Shown: positions 43,308-52,630, counted from the stretch's first letter. The stretch: 64,000 nucleotides of DNA from Paraburkholderia polaris (GCF_012927345.1 NZ_JABBGJ010000041.1:37724-101723), one strand, 5' to 3'. Made by a program: numbers and translations. Notes: a model not told the origin generated them from the sequence alone.

Positions 43308-44093
43308 TCAGATGCTGGCGATAAGGCCGCCATCGATCCGGACCGTCGATCCGGTAATGTAAGAAGCTCGAGGACTCGCAAGGAAGGTCACCACATCTGC
43401 GTACTCTTGCGGCTCGCCGTACCGCCCCACCGGAATCGACCCAGTGCTCTCGGCAGCAACGTCCTCGACCGATCGTCCTTCGCGCCTGGCTTTGGCGTCG
43501 TCAAGGAAGCGGATGCGATCGGTGGCGATGCGCCCGGGCAGCACGATGTTGCAGGTAACGCCGTCGCGACCGACTTCCCGCGCCAGTGTTTTCGACCAGC
43601 CGACCAGCGACATGCGCAGTGCGTTTGACAACCCGAGGTTCGGTATAGGCGAGACAACACCCGATGAGGTGCTGGTGATCACCCTGCCGAAACCACGTTC
43701 GCGCATTCCCGGAAGCACCCGGTCGGTGATGGATACCACCGACAAGACCATGCTCTCGAAATGCTTGCGCCACAGTGCTGCATCCTGTCCATGCGCCGGC
43801 GTCGGCGGAGGTCCGCCGGTATTGTTCACCAGTATGTCGATAGCCCCCAGTTCGTCCTCGATCCGGGTGATATGACTGTCCACGGTAGACAGATCGCCAA
43901 GATCCCACTGAAGCGCAATGGCATGCGAGCCCGCCTCTCTCACCGCCGTCGCGGTCTTTTCGGCTGCCGCCAGATCAATGTCGGCAACGGCAACGCGTAC
44001 GCCCTCGGCCGCGAGCGTTCGCGAGATGACGCCACCGAGACCGCCACCACCGCCAAGCACGAGAGCGGTCTTATCTTTTAGCTGTAGGTCCAT
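43308..44093 (-). CDS. SDR-family oxidoreductase lacking the YxxxK pair
   Basis: The 261-residue protein has the cofactor loop LVLGGGGGLGGVISRTLAAEG, ADIDLAAAE, DILVNNTGGPPPTPA and the C-terminal FLASPRASYITGSTVRIDGG. Where the catalytic Tyr and Lys should be it reads SPIPNLGLSNALRMSLVGWSKTLA, so neither YxxxK residue is present at its normal place. This LSNALR subgroup of FabG-like SDRs is widespread; its chemistry is not settled. It lies 27 bases from the RraA-like gene and 23 from the RidA gene, within one operon. Confidence 0.88.
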   Translation of the reverse strand: MDLQLKDKTALVLGGGGGLGGVISRTLAAEGVRVAVADIDLAAAEKTATAVREAGSHAIALQWDLGDLSTVDSHITRIEDELGAIDILVNNTGGPPPTPAHGQDAALWRKHFESMVLSVVSITDRVLPGMRERGFGRVITSTSSGVVSPIPNLGLSNALRMSLVGWSKTLAREVGRDGVTCNIVLPGRIATDRIRFLDDAKARREGRSVEDVAAESTGSIPVGRYGEPQEYADVVTFLASPRASYITGSTVRIDGGLIASI

Positions 44094-44116
44094 CGTCTTT
44101 CCCTGTGAAAAACTGG

Positions 44117-44509
44117 TTAACCATTGACTGCTGCGGGGATCGATGCGTCACCCGGTTCCGCAACGGCGTCAATTTCGATACGCACGCCATTCAACGCGCA
44201 TCCAATGGTGGTTCGTACGGGAGCGGCACTGCCCATCACTTTTGCGTACACGGCGTTAAAGCGCGGGAATTCGCCAATGTCCGCCAGATACACCTGGACG
44301 CGAACAAGCCGGCTGAAATCCGTGCCGGCGTCTTCCAGAACAAGACGCAAATTGTCGAGTACCGCAGTCGTTTGCTCTTCGATGGTGTCGCCAATAATGT
44401 TTCGCTCAGGATCTCGCGGAACCTGACCCGCCACAAAAATCAGTCCGCCTGCGCGGCGCCATAGGCTGTAGTGGCCGCCTGTGGACGGTTGCTTGCTCAA
44501 TTCGGTCAT
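44117..44509 (-). CDS. RidA (YjgF/YER057c) family enamine/imine deaminase
   Basis: Start at ATG 44509 (MTELSKQPSTGGHYSLWRRAGGLIFVAGQVPRD), 130 residues, the usual size. It keeps the substrate-binding Arg in APVRTTIGCAL and the EIDAVA strand. RidA proteins hydrolyse reactive enamines and imines released by PLP enzymes. That fits the PLP-dependent aldolase/racemase-fold gene just upstream and suggests amino-acid degradation. Confidence 0.9.
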   Translation of the reverse strand: MTELSKQPSTGGHYSLWRRAGGLIFVAGQVPRDPERNIIGDTIEEQTTAVLDNLRLVLEDAGTDFSRLVRVQVYLADIGEFPRFNAVYAKVMGSAAPVRTTIGCALNGVRIEIDAVAEPGDASIPAAVNG

Positions 44510-44569
44510 GTGTGAAGTCTCAGCTGGAGGAATATGAACATGGGCCCGCATGCACCCGCGTGTTGGCGG

Positions 44570-45670
44570 TCAACGCGTCAACGCGACAACCGAACGTTCG
44601 TTGCCGAGTTGATCGCGGTATTCCCAGTGTCCGTCGAGGGATCGAACCAAGGCGTTGCTGTACAGGTAGGCGGTGGTACACGTGTGCTCCGGGACGAGTA
44701 ACAGCCTGTCACCGGTGTGAAGTGCGTCGCTGCGGATCACGGTGTGCTCCTCGTTCATCATCACGATTTCGCCGGCGCCTTCAAAACGCTGCCGCAACGG
44801 CTTGTCCGGTGAGATCGCCTTGCTGCCGGCGTCCAGCGTCGACGTGCCATTGCGCGTTGAAACAACCGTCGTCAACACAAACCCGGCCGCAACCCACTTG
44901 TGATGCGATAGCTCCCTCAGGTGCTGGGCGTTCGAATACACCCAGGTGCCCGGCGACACATACCGCATCACAGAACGCGGCCACAGGTCGAACGTATAGC
45001 TGCATGCGCCGACGACGTCGACATCGATGCCCTCTTCGCGCAGGTGCGACTGCAGCACCTCCAACGTACCGGCAAGCTTTTCCACTTCAGCTTTTCGCTC
45101 GTCATAGGCGCCCCGGATGTGGCCGTCGTAAACATGCCACCCCGCAAGCCGACCGAGTCGCGCCACCCCACGCGCGAGTTCGAGCGCTGCCTCGTCCATC
45201 GCAACGCCCGTGCGCCCCATCCCTGGATCGAGATCAACACGCAGGCGAATCGAAGGCGAGGCGCCCTCGAGTAGCCTGGTCCACACGTCCAGTCCCTCGC
45301 GGGAATCGATCAGGCCCGTGAGTTCGGCCTCCGGAAATGCCCGGGCCAATTCGATGAAGCGGCCTATATTTTGCGGATTGACGGTAGGAAACGCCCAGGT
45401 GACGCGTGTGCCGCCCGCGCTCAGCACCATTTCGACCTCGGCGAGCGTACTGGCTTTGAAAGCGAGGACGCCATGGGCGAGCAGCAACGAAACGAGCCAC
45501 GCCGCGCGGTGAGTCTTCACGTGCGGCATGAGGCGCTCAACGCCGCCGCACGCTTGTGCGGTGACCGCCAGATTGTGCAGGACGCGGTCTTCCATCACCA
45601 CGAAGCAAGGGGTTGCGACCGCCGGCACCAGGTCCGCGTCAATTGGATTAATCATGTTGCTTCTTGTCAT
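44570..45670 (-). CDS. D-threonine aldolase / D-serine dehydratase-like PLP enzyme
   Basis: A fold-type III (alanine-racemase-like) PLP enzyme. PATPCFVVMEDRVLHNL leads to RLMPHVKTHRAAW, where the Lys binds PLP, and the C-terminal PEHTCTTAYLYSNALV carries the His and Cys of the metal site of D-threonine aldolase and eukaryotic D-serine dehydratase. Start ATG 45670 (MTRSNMINPIDADLVPA) is preferred; 45655 and 45736 are possible. It would cleave D-threonine-like 3-hydroxy amino acids or dehydrate D-serine-like ones. It is followed by RidA and lies just downstream, on the same strand, of a polar amino acid importer. Confidence 0.88.
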   Translation of the reverse strand: MTRSNMINPIDADLVPAVATPCFVVMEDRVLHNLAVTAQACGGVERLMPHVKTHRAAWLVSLLLAHGVLAFKASTLAEVEMVLSAGGTRVTWAFPTVNPQNIGRFIELARAFPEAELTGLIDSREGLDVWTRLLEGASPSIRLRVDLDPGMGRTGVAMDEAALELARGVARLGRLAGWHVYDGHIRGAYDERKAEVEKLAGTLEVLQSHLREEGIDVDVVGACSYTFDLWPRSVMRYVSPGTWVYSNAQHLRELSHHKWVAAGFVLTTVVSTRNGTSTLDAGSKAISPDKPLRQRFEGAGEIVMMNEEHTVIRSDALHTGDRLLLVPEHTCTTAYLYSNALVRSLDGHWEYRDQLGNERSVVALTR

Positions 45671-45751
45671 AGAGTCATAGTTAGGGAGCGTCGGAGTCGT
45701 CTCGCGTGGATGAGTCTCATCAGAGAACGAACTCACATCAATGACGGTTGG

Positions 45752-46477
45752 CTAGTGACGCAAGTCGGACAGGAATGCCTGTGCGCGCGGGTGCTGCGGC
45801 GACCGAAAGAACGTTTGCGGATCGGCTACCTCGAGAATCGCGCCGCGATCCATAAACCAGACGCTGTCGCTCACTTCGCGCGCGAATCCCATCTCGTGGG
45901 TCACGCACATCATCGTCATCCCGTCTCTGGCGAGCGATTTCATCACGCTGAGCACTTCGCCAACCATCTCAGGATCAAGCGCGCTCGTCGGCTCGTCGAA
46001 CAGCATCACCGGCGGCTCCATCGCCAACGCGCGCGCGATCGCAACGCGTTGCTGCTGCCCGCCAGACAACTGCTGCGGATATGAGTTCGCCTTGCTGGCC
46101 AGACCCACGCGATCGAGCAGTGCCAACGCCTGTCGCTTCGCATCCGCGCGGCTTTTTCCGGCCGCCTTCATCGGAGCGAGGCACACGTTGTCGAGCGCCG
46201 ACAGATGAGGAAACAGGTTGAACTGCTGAAACACGAAGCCGATACGGGTGCGAAAGCGGTTCAGGTTCAACGAGGCTTGATGGACGCTCGTTCCGTCGAC
46301 CGTGATCCCGCCACCGTGAATCTCCTCGAGGCGGTTGACGGTACGGATCAGCGTCGACTTGCCCGACCCGGAAGGGCCGCACACGACCACCACCTCGCCT
46401 CGTTTCACCTCTGCAGTGACGTCGACGAGCGCCTGATACTCGCCATACCACTTGTTAACTTTGGAGAATTGAATCAT
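45752..46477 (-). CDS. Polar amino acid ABC transporter ATPase (GlnQ-like)
   Basis: ATG 46477 (MIQFSKVNKWYGEYQALVDV) gives 241 residues with Walker A GPSGSGKST, Q-loop FVFQQFNLFPHLSALDNV, signature LSGGQQQR, Walker B VMLFDEPTSALDPE and switch VTHEMGFA, all GlnQ/HisP-type. It overlaps the upstream permease by 23 bases. It completes a four-gene importer encoded between 45752 and 48752. Confidence 0.94.
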   Translation of the reverse strand: MIQFSKVNKWYGEYQALVDVTAEVKRGEVVVVCGPSGSGKSTLIRTVNRLEEIHGGGITVDGTSVHQASLNLNRFRTRIGFVFQQFNLFPHLSALDNVCLAPMKAAGKSRADAKRQALALLDRVGLASKANSYPQQLSGGQQQRVAIARALAMEPPVMLFDEPTSALDPEMVGEVLSVMKSLARDGMTMMCVTHEMGFAREVSDSVWFMDRGAILEVADPQTFFRSPQHPRAQAFLSDLRH

Positions 46478-47192
46478 TGATGACGCTCCTGACGTCTTGC
46501 ATCTTTCCTGAGGCACGCCGATGCGCGATGCGCCGTTCTATGACATGCGCGCATTGGGTGAGCGTGTAGCACACCACGAAGTAGGTCAACGCGAGAATGA
46601 AGAAAACCTGAAACGGTTGCGTAAGAAGACTGGCGTTGACTTGCTGGGCCGAAAACGTCAGTTCCTGCACACTGATCACATAGCCTATCGATGTGTCCTT
46701 CACCGTCGATACGCATTGGCTGAGAATGCTCGGCAGCATGTTGTACAGCGCCTGCGGCAGAATCACGTGCCGCATCGTCGCCCCGTAACTCATCCCGAGC
46801 GAGCGTGCGGACTCGGTCTGTCCTTTGGGCAAGGATTCGATGCCCGCACGGACAATCTCACTCAGGTAAGCCGCCTGATAGATCACCAGCGTGACGACCA
46901 GGGTCGTGAATGCGCTGACCAGATGGCCGATCAGGCCCGGCACGAGGAAATAACTCCAGAACACCAGCATCACGAGCGGCACACCGCGCACGATATAGAC
47001 GAGCGCCGTCGAGGGCACGCTCAACACCCTGTAGGGCGAAACCCGGCATAACGCCAGCAGCAGGCCAAGGGGCAAGGCAAAAGCGAGACCGAGCAGCGCG
47101 AGAATCAGTGTCAGCGCGAGACCGCCAACCGGTCCGTTCGGATATTGCCCGAGCAGCAGAAAATGCGCGTTGTGGATGAGTATGTCGAGCAT
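46455..47192 (-). CDS. Polar amino acid ABC transporter permease
   Basis: The 245-residue protein is a HisMQ/GlnP-type permease: GGLALTLILALLGLAFALPLGLLLALCRVS, YIVRGVPLVMLVFWSYFLVP, and the ATPase-contact loop IESLPKGQTESARSLGMSYGATMRHVILPQALYNMLPS. It lies 3 bases from the partner permease gene. Confidence 0.93.
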   Translation of the reverse strand: MLDILIHNAHFLLLGQYPNGPVGGLALTLILALLGLAFALPLGLLLALCRVSPYRVLSVPSTALVYIVRGVPLVMLVFWSYFLVPGLIGHLVSAFTTLVVTLVIYQAAYLSEIVRAGIESLPKGQTESARSLGMSYGATMRHVILPQALYNMLPSILSQCVSTVKDTSIGYVISVQELTFSAQQVNASLLTQPFQVFFILALTYFVVCYTLTQCAHVIERRIAHRRASGKMQDVRSVINDSILQS

Positions 47193-47195
47193 CGC

Positions 47196-47894
47196 TTATT
47201 TCGCCAGGATACGGGTGCGGCGCGCGACCGCCGCGCCCACGCCCATCAGGCCCAATGAAATGGCCAGGTAGATGACCGTCCCAACGAGATAGATCTCAAA
47301 GGTTCGAAACGTCTGATTCTCGATGTCACGCACCGTGTATGTCAGTTCCGCAACACCGATGGCCATCGCCAGGCTGGTATTCTTGAAGAGCACCACCGTA
47401 TGGTTGATGAACGGCGGCATGGCGATGCGAAAACCTTGTGGCAGGATCACGTAACGCATCGACTTCGCAAAGCTCAAACCCAGCGAGCGGGCTGCCTCAT
47501 GTTGACCTGCCGATACCGCCCGCAGACCGCTTCTAATATCTTCCGAGTAGTACGCCGCCATGCACAGGCCAATGGCAATCGACGCGAAGATGAATTCGCC
47601 CCCATGCGCATTGATCCATCCTTGCGCGCTGTCCGGCAGCAGCGTCGGAACCCCGAAGTACCAGAGAAACAGTTGCGCGAGCATCGGCACGTTCTGATGG
47701 TAGGCAACGTAGCCGGCGACGATCCTCTCGATGAGCGGGTTACCTATCGCGCGCAGCGTCGCCAGCACGGTGCCGAGCGCAACCGCGAGCACCAGGCTCG
47801 TCAGCGTGAGCAGCACGGTGTACTGCACTCCCCACATGAGGTGCTTCAGATTCTGAGCTGTGAAGATGCCCGAAAAATTGAGATGCGATAACAT
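47196..47894 (-). CDS. Polar amino acid ABC transporter permease
   Basis: The 232-residue HisMQ-type permease contains GVQYTVLLTLTSLVLAVALGTVLATLRA, YHQNVPMLAQLFLWYFGVP and LRAVSAGQHEAARSLGLSFAKSMRYVILPQGFRIAMPPFINH. It pairs with the downstream permease to form the heteromeric channel. Confidence 0.93.
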   Translation of the reverse strand: MLSHLNFSGIFTAQNLKHLMWGVQYTVLLTLTSLVLAVALGTVLATLRAIGNPLIERIVAGYVAYHQNVPMLAQLFLWYFGVPTLLPDSAQGWINAHGGEFIFASIAIGLCMAAYYSEDIRSGLRAVSAGQHEAARSLGLSFAKSMRYVILPQGFRIAMPPFINHTVVLFKNTSLAMAIGVAELTYTVRDIENQTFRTFEIYLVGTVIYLAISLGLMGVGAAVARRTRILAK

Positions 47895-47927
47895 ACGTAA
47901 TCCTCATCACACAGAGCGGCATGAAGG

Positions 47928-48752
47928 TCAGCCTTTGATCGGCCCGATCCTGAAATCGCGATGCATCTGATAGATCGTGTTGGGGCCAAGCCATTTGTCG
48001 AAAATCTGCTGGGCTTCACCTGATTTTTCCATTCCGTCCAGCGCCTTATTCACCGCGTCGAGCAATGCTGGCTCGCCCTTCTTCATACCGAGTCCCCAGT
48101 ATTCGAGACCCACCGGCGGTGACAGCGCTTCAACATTGGTGTCGTGACCGAGTTTCGCGGCAAAGCGATGCATGATGGGTTCGGAGACGACAAAACCATT
48201 GACCTTGCCCTGCACCATGGCCAGGAACGCGGATGGCGAGTCGTCATAGCTGACGAGCTGCACGCTCGGCATGACCTGCCCCATGATTGCGATATTGCTG
48301 GAACCTTTGATCGTACTGACGCGCTTGCCGCCGAGATCGTCCCGCGCTTTGAACGGACCGCCGGTCTTCACGGCAATGATCTGCTTGGCGACGTAGTACT
48401 GATGCGTGAATGCGAGCTGTTCGGCGCGCGCCGGCGAGTAGCCGAGCACCGCGGCGAGTACATCGACACGGCCTTGCAGCAGTTCCGGAATGCGCGCCTC
48501 CATCGACACCACCTGCAACACCGGCTTGACGCCCAGAGCCTTCGCCACGCCCTTGCAGTAGTCGACGTCGTAGCCAACGATCTCCCGAGACGCCGGATCC
48601 TGAAAGCCGAATGGCTCGAAGTTGGCCAATACCCCGCACACCAGCGTTCCGCGCGCCTTGACGTCTGCAAGCTGGTCTGCGTGTGCGGTACCCGTAAGCA
48701 GGGCCAGGGTGAACCCAAGCAATGCCGCGGTTAGGTTGTTAGACGATTTCAT
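47928..48752 (-). CDS. Periplasmic amino-acid-binding protein (family 3 SBP)
   Basis: ATG 48752 follows GGAG and opens a Sec signal (MKSSNNLTAALLGFTLALLTGTAHA, mature DQLADVKARGTLVCGVLANFEPFGFQDPASREIVGYDVDYCKGVAKALG). The bilobed family-3 pattern continues to FDKWLGPNTIYQMHRDF. It delivers an amino acid to the importer encoded with it. The 170-bp region upstream is shared with the divergent LysR gene. The substrate is unknown; the downstream catabolic genes favour a D- or hydroxy-amino acid. Confidence 0.92.
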   Translation of the reverse strand: MKSSNNLTAALLGFTLALLTGTAHADQLADVKARGTLVCGVLANFEPFGFQDPASREIVGYDVDYCKGVAKALGVKPVLQVVSMEARIPELLQGRVDVLAAVLGYSPARAEQLAFTHQYYVAKQIIAVKTGGPFKARDDLGGKRVSTIKGSSNIAIMGQVMPSVQLVSYDDSPSAFLAMVQGKVNGFVVSEPIMHRFAAKLGHDTNVEALSPPVGLEYWGLGMKKGEPALLDAVNKALDGMEKSGEAQQIFDKWLGPNTIYQMHRDFRIGPIKG

Positions 48753-48921
48753 GCGATCTCCGTAGACAGGTGCTTCAAAGCGCAACCGCGAGCTCTTGAT
48801 GTGCTCGATCTGCATTGCAGGGGACTTGGAGACCCTATTCTTGGTGGAAAAAAATCCTAAATAAAGAGATATTTGTGCATACTTATCCATTCCAAAGTGT
48901 GATTTATTCGAGAGGCGTTGC

Positions 48922-49863
48922 ATGGCACACCAGATCACTTTTCTGCAACTCGAAGCACTGGTTGCAATCGCGGATATGGGTTCGTTCGAGGCGGCCGGGC
49001 GCAAGCTCGGCAGCGTTCAGTCCGGCGTGTCGCGCCACGTTCGCGAGCTGGAGAGCCGGTTCCCGAAGCCGCTATTCGACCGCGGTTCGCGATCGGCGCG
49101 GCTGACCGTCGACGGTCTCGAGATACTCTCGCAGGCGCGCACGATTCTTCAGCAACGCGATGCCCTGTTGAGTCAGTATGCGAGCGAGAAAGTGTTGCGG
49201 CGCTCGTTAAGGCTGGGTGTGACTGAGCTCGCGGCGCTGACCTGGTTGCCTGGCTTCATTGATGCACTGCGTTCTACCTATCCGCTGGTGGATGTCGAAC
49301 TGGAGGTGGGCGGCGTCGCTGTGGAACTCTACGAAAAGCTCAGACTGGCGCAGCTGGATCTGGCCATCGTGCCCGACACACCACGCTGGACGGATATGTT
49401 GAGGTTCCCGCTCGCCAACGTGCGTAACGGCTGGTTCTGCAGTCCCACGTTCAACCTCAAGCGGCGCAGGCTCGCCGTGTCGGAACTCGGCCAGTTGACG
49501 TTGCTGTCCCAGTCTGCCGACTCGGCGGTGGGACATGTCATGAGCAAATGGCTCGAGCGCAACAGTGTGCAACCGCGCAGCATCCTGACCTGCAACAACT
49601 TCGCGGCGCTTGGCGGCATGGCGAGCGCGGGTCTGGGTATCGCCTGTCTGCCGGATGCCATCTCCGGTGAACTCGTGACGCTGGGTATGTTGCGTGAAGT
49701 CCCTGTGACGCCGGTGATGCCGCCGGTGCGCTATGTCGCCGTTGCGCGGCAAGACGCGCTGACACCGTTCCACCGCAAGGTCATTACCCTCGCGCGCGCG
49801 ACATGTAACTATGGAATGCGCTATCAGGACGCACGCGAATCGCTCGTCAACGAGGCTAAATAA
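48922..49863 (+). CDS. LysR-type regulator (first of tandem pair)
   Basis: The 313-residue protein has a LysR winged helix (FLQLEALVAIADMGSFEAAGRKLGSVQSGVSRHVRELESRF) and effector domain (LRLGVTELAALTWLPGFIDALRSTYPLVDVELEVGG). It is divergent from the amino acid importer and likely controls it. Only 2 bases separate it from the next LysR gene, to which it is clearly related. Confidence 0.92.
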   Translation: MAHQITFLQLEALVAIADMGSFEAAGRKLGSVQSGVSRHVRELESRFPKPLFDRGSRSARLTVDGLEILSQARTILQQRDALLSQYASEKVLRRSLRLGVTELAALTWLPGFIDALRSTYPLVDVELEVGGVAVELYEKLRLAQLDLAIVPDTPRWTDMLRFPLANVRNGWFCSPTFNLKRRRLAVSELGQLTLLSQSADSAVGHVMSKWLERNSVQPRSILTCNNFAALGGMASAGLGIACLPDAISGELVTLGMLREVPVTPVMPPVRYVAVARQDALTPFHRKVITLARATCNYGMRYQDARESLVNEAK

Positions 49864-49865
49864 CG

Positions 49866-50777
49866 ATGCTGACCGTCAAGCAGATCGAGACGTTCTACTG
49901 GGTAGCGAAGCTCGGTACCGTTCAGCGGGCGGCCGACAAGCTCCATATCACGCAGTCCGCGGCGACCAAGCGCCTGCAGGATGTCGAAGCGAAGTCCGCT
50001 GCACGTTTGTTCGAAGGGAGCGGCAAGAAAGCAAGGTTGTCCGCGAAAGGACACGAGATGTTCGCTCTGTGCGAGGGCTTGCTGGACAGCATTGGGCGAC
50101 TGGAAGCCTACCAGGACGCCGACCGGCATATGGCCCGTGTGCTGCACATCGGTTTGACCGAACTGGTTGCGTTGACGTGGTTCCCAGCGTTCCTCCAGCA
50201 GATGCGCGAGCTTTTTCCAAATCTCATCCTGCAACCCCATGTCGACATGTCCGGGCCGCTGCAAGAGCGGGTGATCGATGGACGCCTCGACCTCGCGATT
50301 TTGCCCGAGGCAGAGCTGCCCGCATCAGTCGAACGAGTGATGCTCGGGAGTGCCCGCTTCGCCTGGTTCTGCCGTCCCGGCGCGTTCGACAGCAAGCGCA
50401 CAGTGCCGCTACACAGACTGGGCACCGTTCCGGTCATCGAGCAGATTCCTGCATCCATCATTACGGTCCTGAGTTCAAGGAGCTTCGAAAGTGTGGGCGT
50501 CGATCCTGAGCGTATTTGCGGCGGCAACAATGCGGTGGTAGTAGGCGGCCTCGTGGCGGCCGGGGTTGGCGTGAGCTTGCTGCCGGTCGACCTTTTCAGG
50601 CAGCAAATCCAGAACCGGCTCATGCAAATCGTGATGACCAACCCTCCGGCACCGCTGGTTCGCTACGACGCGATTTTTTTGAAGCAGTCACATTCCGCGC
50701 TAGGGCACATGGTTGCCGACGTTGCACGGAATTGCTGCGACTTCAGTTCAGGTGTGCAACAACCAACAGCGCGTTAA
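49866..50777 (+). CDS. LysR-type regulator (second of tandem pair)
   Basis: The 303-residue protein has the helix-turn-helix QIETFYWVAKLGTVQRAADKLHITQSAATKRLQDVEAKSAARLFEG and effector domain start LHIGLTELVALTWFPAFLQQMRELFPNLILQPHVD, matching the preceding LysR in the same positions (LxxGxTELxALTWxPxF). The 2-base gap implies translational coupling, so the two may act together or bind as heteromers. Confidence 0.92.
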   Translation: MLTVKQIETFYWVAKLGTVQRAADKLHITQSAATKRLQDVEAKSAARLFEGSGKKARLSAKGHEMFALCEGLLDSIGRLEAYQDADRHMARVLHIGLTELVALTWFPAFLQQMRELFPNLILQPHVDMSGPLQERVIDGRLDLAILPEAELPASVERVMLGSARFAWFCRPGAFDSKRTVPLHRLGTVPVIEQIPASIITVLSSRSFESVGVDPERICGGNNAVVVGGLVAAGVGVSLLPVDLFRQQIQNRLMQIVMTNPPAPLVRYDAIFLKQSHSALGHMVADVARNCCDFSSGVQQPTAR

Positions 50778-50929
50778 GGGCAACCCGCTGCATCCTACCT
50801 GGCCCCCGCCCCGAGTGGGCGAAAGCCTCGTCCACTTCGCGAGCCCACTGCGTCAGCGCGTCTTTGGACGACTCCAGAGGACGCCGTATCCCGAACGCCC
50901 CCAGGAGAAACGGCCAGGGCGTCGATTTC

Positions 50930-51469
50930 TAGCGGCAGCTCGGCGACTTTAATGATTCCGTCGCGGGCCATGAGTACTGCGCCCTCGATCACATTTCGCA
51001 TCTCGCGGACGTTACCGGGCCAGGTGTAGTTCAGCAGGCATTCATACGCCACGTCGTCGAAGACGGCATGGCTTACGCCGTACCGTTCGCGCGAGAAACT
51101 CAACCAGTGCTCGATCATCTCGGGCAAATCCGTCTTGCGTTCGTGCAGCGGCGGTATCCAGATGTTCGTGACGGCCAGCCGGTAATACAGATCCATGCTG
51201 AATCTACCGTCAGCGACGTCTGCACGCAGGTCGCGATGCGTGGCGGCGAGCAAACGCAAGCTGACCTCGCGAGGCGCATTCTCGCCCAACCGGTATATCT
51301 CCCCCTCCTCCAACACGCGCAGCAGATGCGGCTGGATGTCGAGTGGCATTTCGCCGATCTCGTCGAGGAACAGCGTGCCGTGATTCGCCGCTTCGATTTT
51401 CCCTGCCATACCTGACCTGCGTGCGCCGGTGAACGCGCCTTCGGCATAACCAAACAGCTCACTGCTCCA
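50930..51469 (-). pseudogene. Sigma-54 activator AAA+ domain fragment
   Basis: The minus-strand frame encodes SELFGYAEGAFTGARRSGMAGKIEAANHGTLFLDEIGEMPLDIQPHLLRVLEEGEIYRLGE...AATHRDL...YTWPGNVREMRNVIEGAVLMA...LPLEID. This is the central AAA+ domain of an AcoR-type activator from the GAFTGA motif through the arginine-finger region. The Walker A half, sensor domain and C-terminal Fis helix are absent. The 5' break coincides with the end of the LysR gene upstream, so it is a recombination remnant. Confidence 0.85.
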
Positions 51470-52406
51470 CTTGACCTCTCAGCGACGATGCTGGGCGATC
51501 ACTCCCGATAACCTGGTGCGCCTGCTTCAGGTCCTCGACAAATGCGTCGACAATCGGGCGCCGTTTGGTCTGCTTCTGCGTGACCATCAGAAACGTCACC
51601 TCATAGCCGAGTTGCTGCGGATTAAGCGCGGCGAGCAAGCCTTGCGCAACATAAGGTGCAGCAAAGTGTTCGGGCAGGTAGCCCAGATGACAGCCTGACA
51701 GCACCAGCAACAATACGGCGTCCATGTTGTCCGCCTGCGCAGTAACGCGGCCTGATGTTGCGGGCAATTTCGCCTCCGGCAACGGATAGCTGCGCCAGGC
51801 CCAGTCGAAATCAGTGACCTCCGCCGGCTCCAGCTTGCCAGCGCGTCCAAAAAGCGGGTGGCCGTGCCCGCAATAGGCAAGCTGGCACTCGTTGAAAAGT
51901 GGCGTGTAGTCGAGCGCCGGTACACGTTGCCCAAAATAGCCGATCGCGATTTCAATCGCACCACTTAGTAAATCTTGTTCAAGTTCAGCTGGCGATTTGA
52001 CCGATATTGAAAAGTGCACCGCTTCGTCGCGCTGCCGAAAAAGCGCGATCGCGTCGCTGATCCGTGCATTCTGACTAATTGGCGTGTGGTCGACCAGGCC
52101 GATTTTCAGCGTGCCTGCCAGCGCCTTATCCATGTTCCGCGCTGCGGCGCTGAACTCGTCGACGGTCGTGAGGAGCGTTCTGCACAGCGCGCGGAAGCGC
52201 TCGCCCTGTTCGGTAAGCCTGAAGCCACTCCGGCCACGCTCACACAGTCGATAACCCAGACGCGTCTCGAGCGTGGACAGCTGCGTGCTAATGGTCGGTT
52301 GGCTGATGTTCAGCTTCGCTTGCGCGATGGTTACACCGCCCGCATCGGCAACCGCCAGAAAAAGGCGAACTAGCCGCAGATCGAGATCAAATAGCGCTCG
52401 CAGCAC
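51459..52406 (-). CDS. LysR-type regulator
   Basis: The 315-residue protein begins MLRALFDLDLRLVRLFLAVADAGGVTIAQAKLNISQPTISTQLSTLETRLGYRLCERGRSGF and has a typical effector domain (LKIGLVDHTPISQNARISDAIALF). Its last codons (VEQ-stop) fall on the breakpoint with the truncated sigma-54 activator, so the native C-terminus may have been changed. Its target is unclear; the binding-protein gene on the same strand upstream is a candidate. Confidence 0.88.
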   Translation of the reverse strand: MLRALFDLDLRLVRLFLAVADAGGVTIAQAKLNISQPTISTQLSTLETRLGYRLCERGRSGFRLTEQGERFRALCRTLLTTVDEFSAAARNMDKALAGTLKIGLVDHTPISQNARISDAIALFRQRDEAVHFSISVKSPAELEQDLLSGAIEIAIGYFGQRVPALDYTPLFNECQLAYCGHGHPLFGRAGKLEPAEVTDFDWAWRSYPLPEAKLPATSGRVTAQADNMDAVLLLVLSGCHLGYLPEHFAAPYVAQGLLAALNPQQLGYEVTFLMVTQKQTKRRPIVDAFVEDLKQAHQVIGSDRPASSLRGQVEQ

Positions 52407-52630
52407 GGCCGTTCCCTTGTCGCAGCGTTGTATCCAGAGACATCAAAGTACGCATTCAATCTCAACCGTCAAATCTTGCAAACCAGGCGCCGGTCACGCC
52501 TAAAGACTTCTTCATGATGGAAATACCTACGGACTTTTTTCGGCCGGCCCAACACCTATCTCTCGCGTCTGAAACTCGACAGTGTCAGGTCAGCCGTCGC
52601 GATCGCATCGACCTTCGCTCTGCAGGCAGG

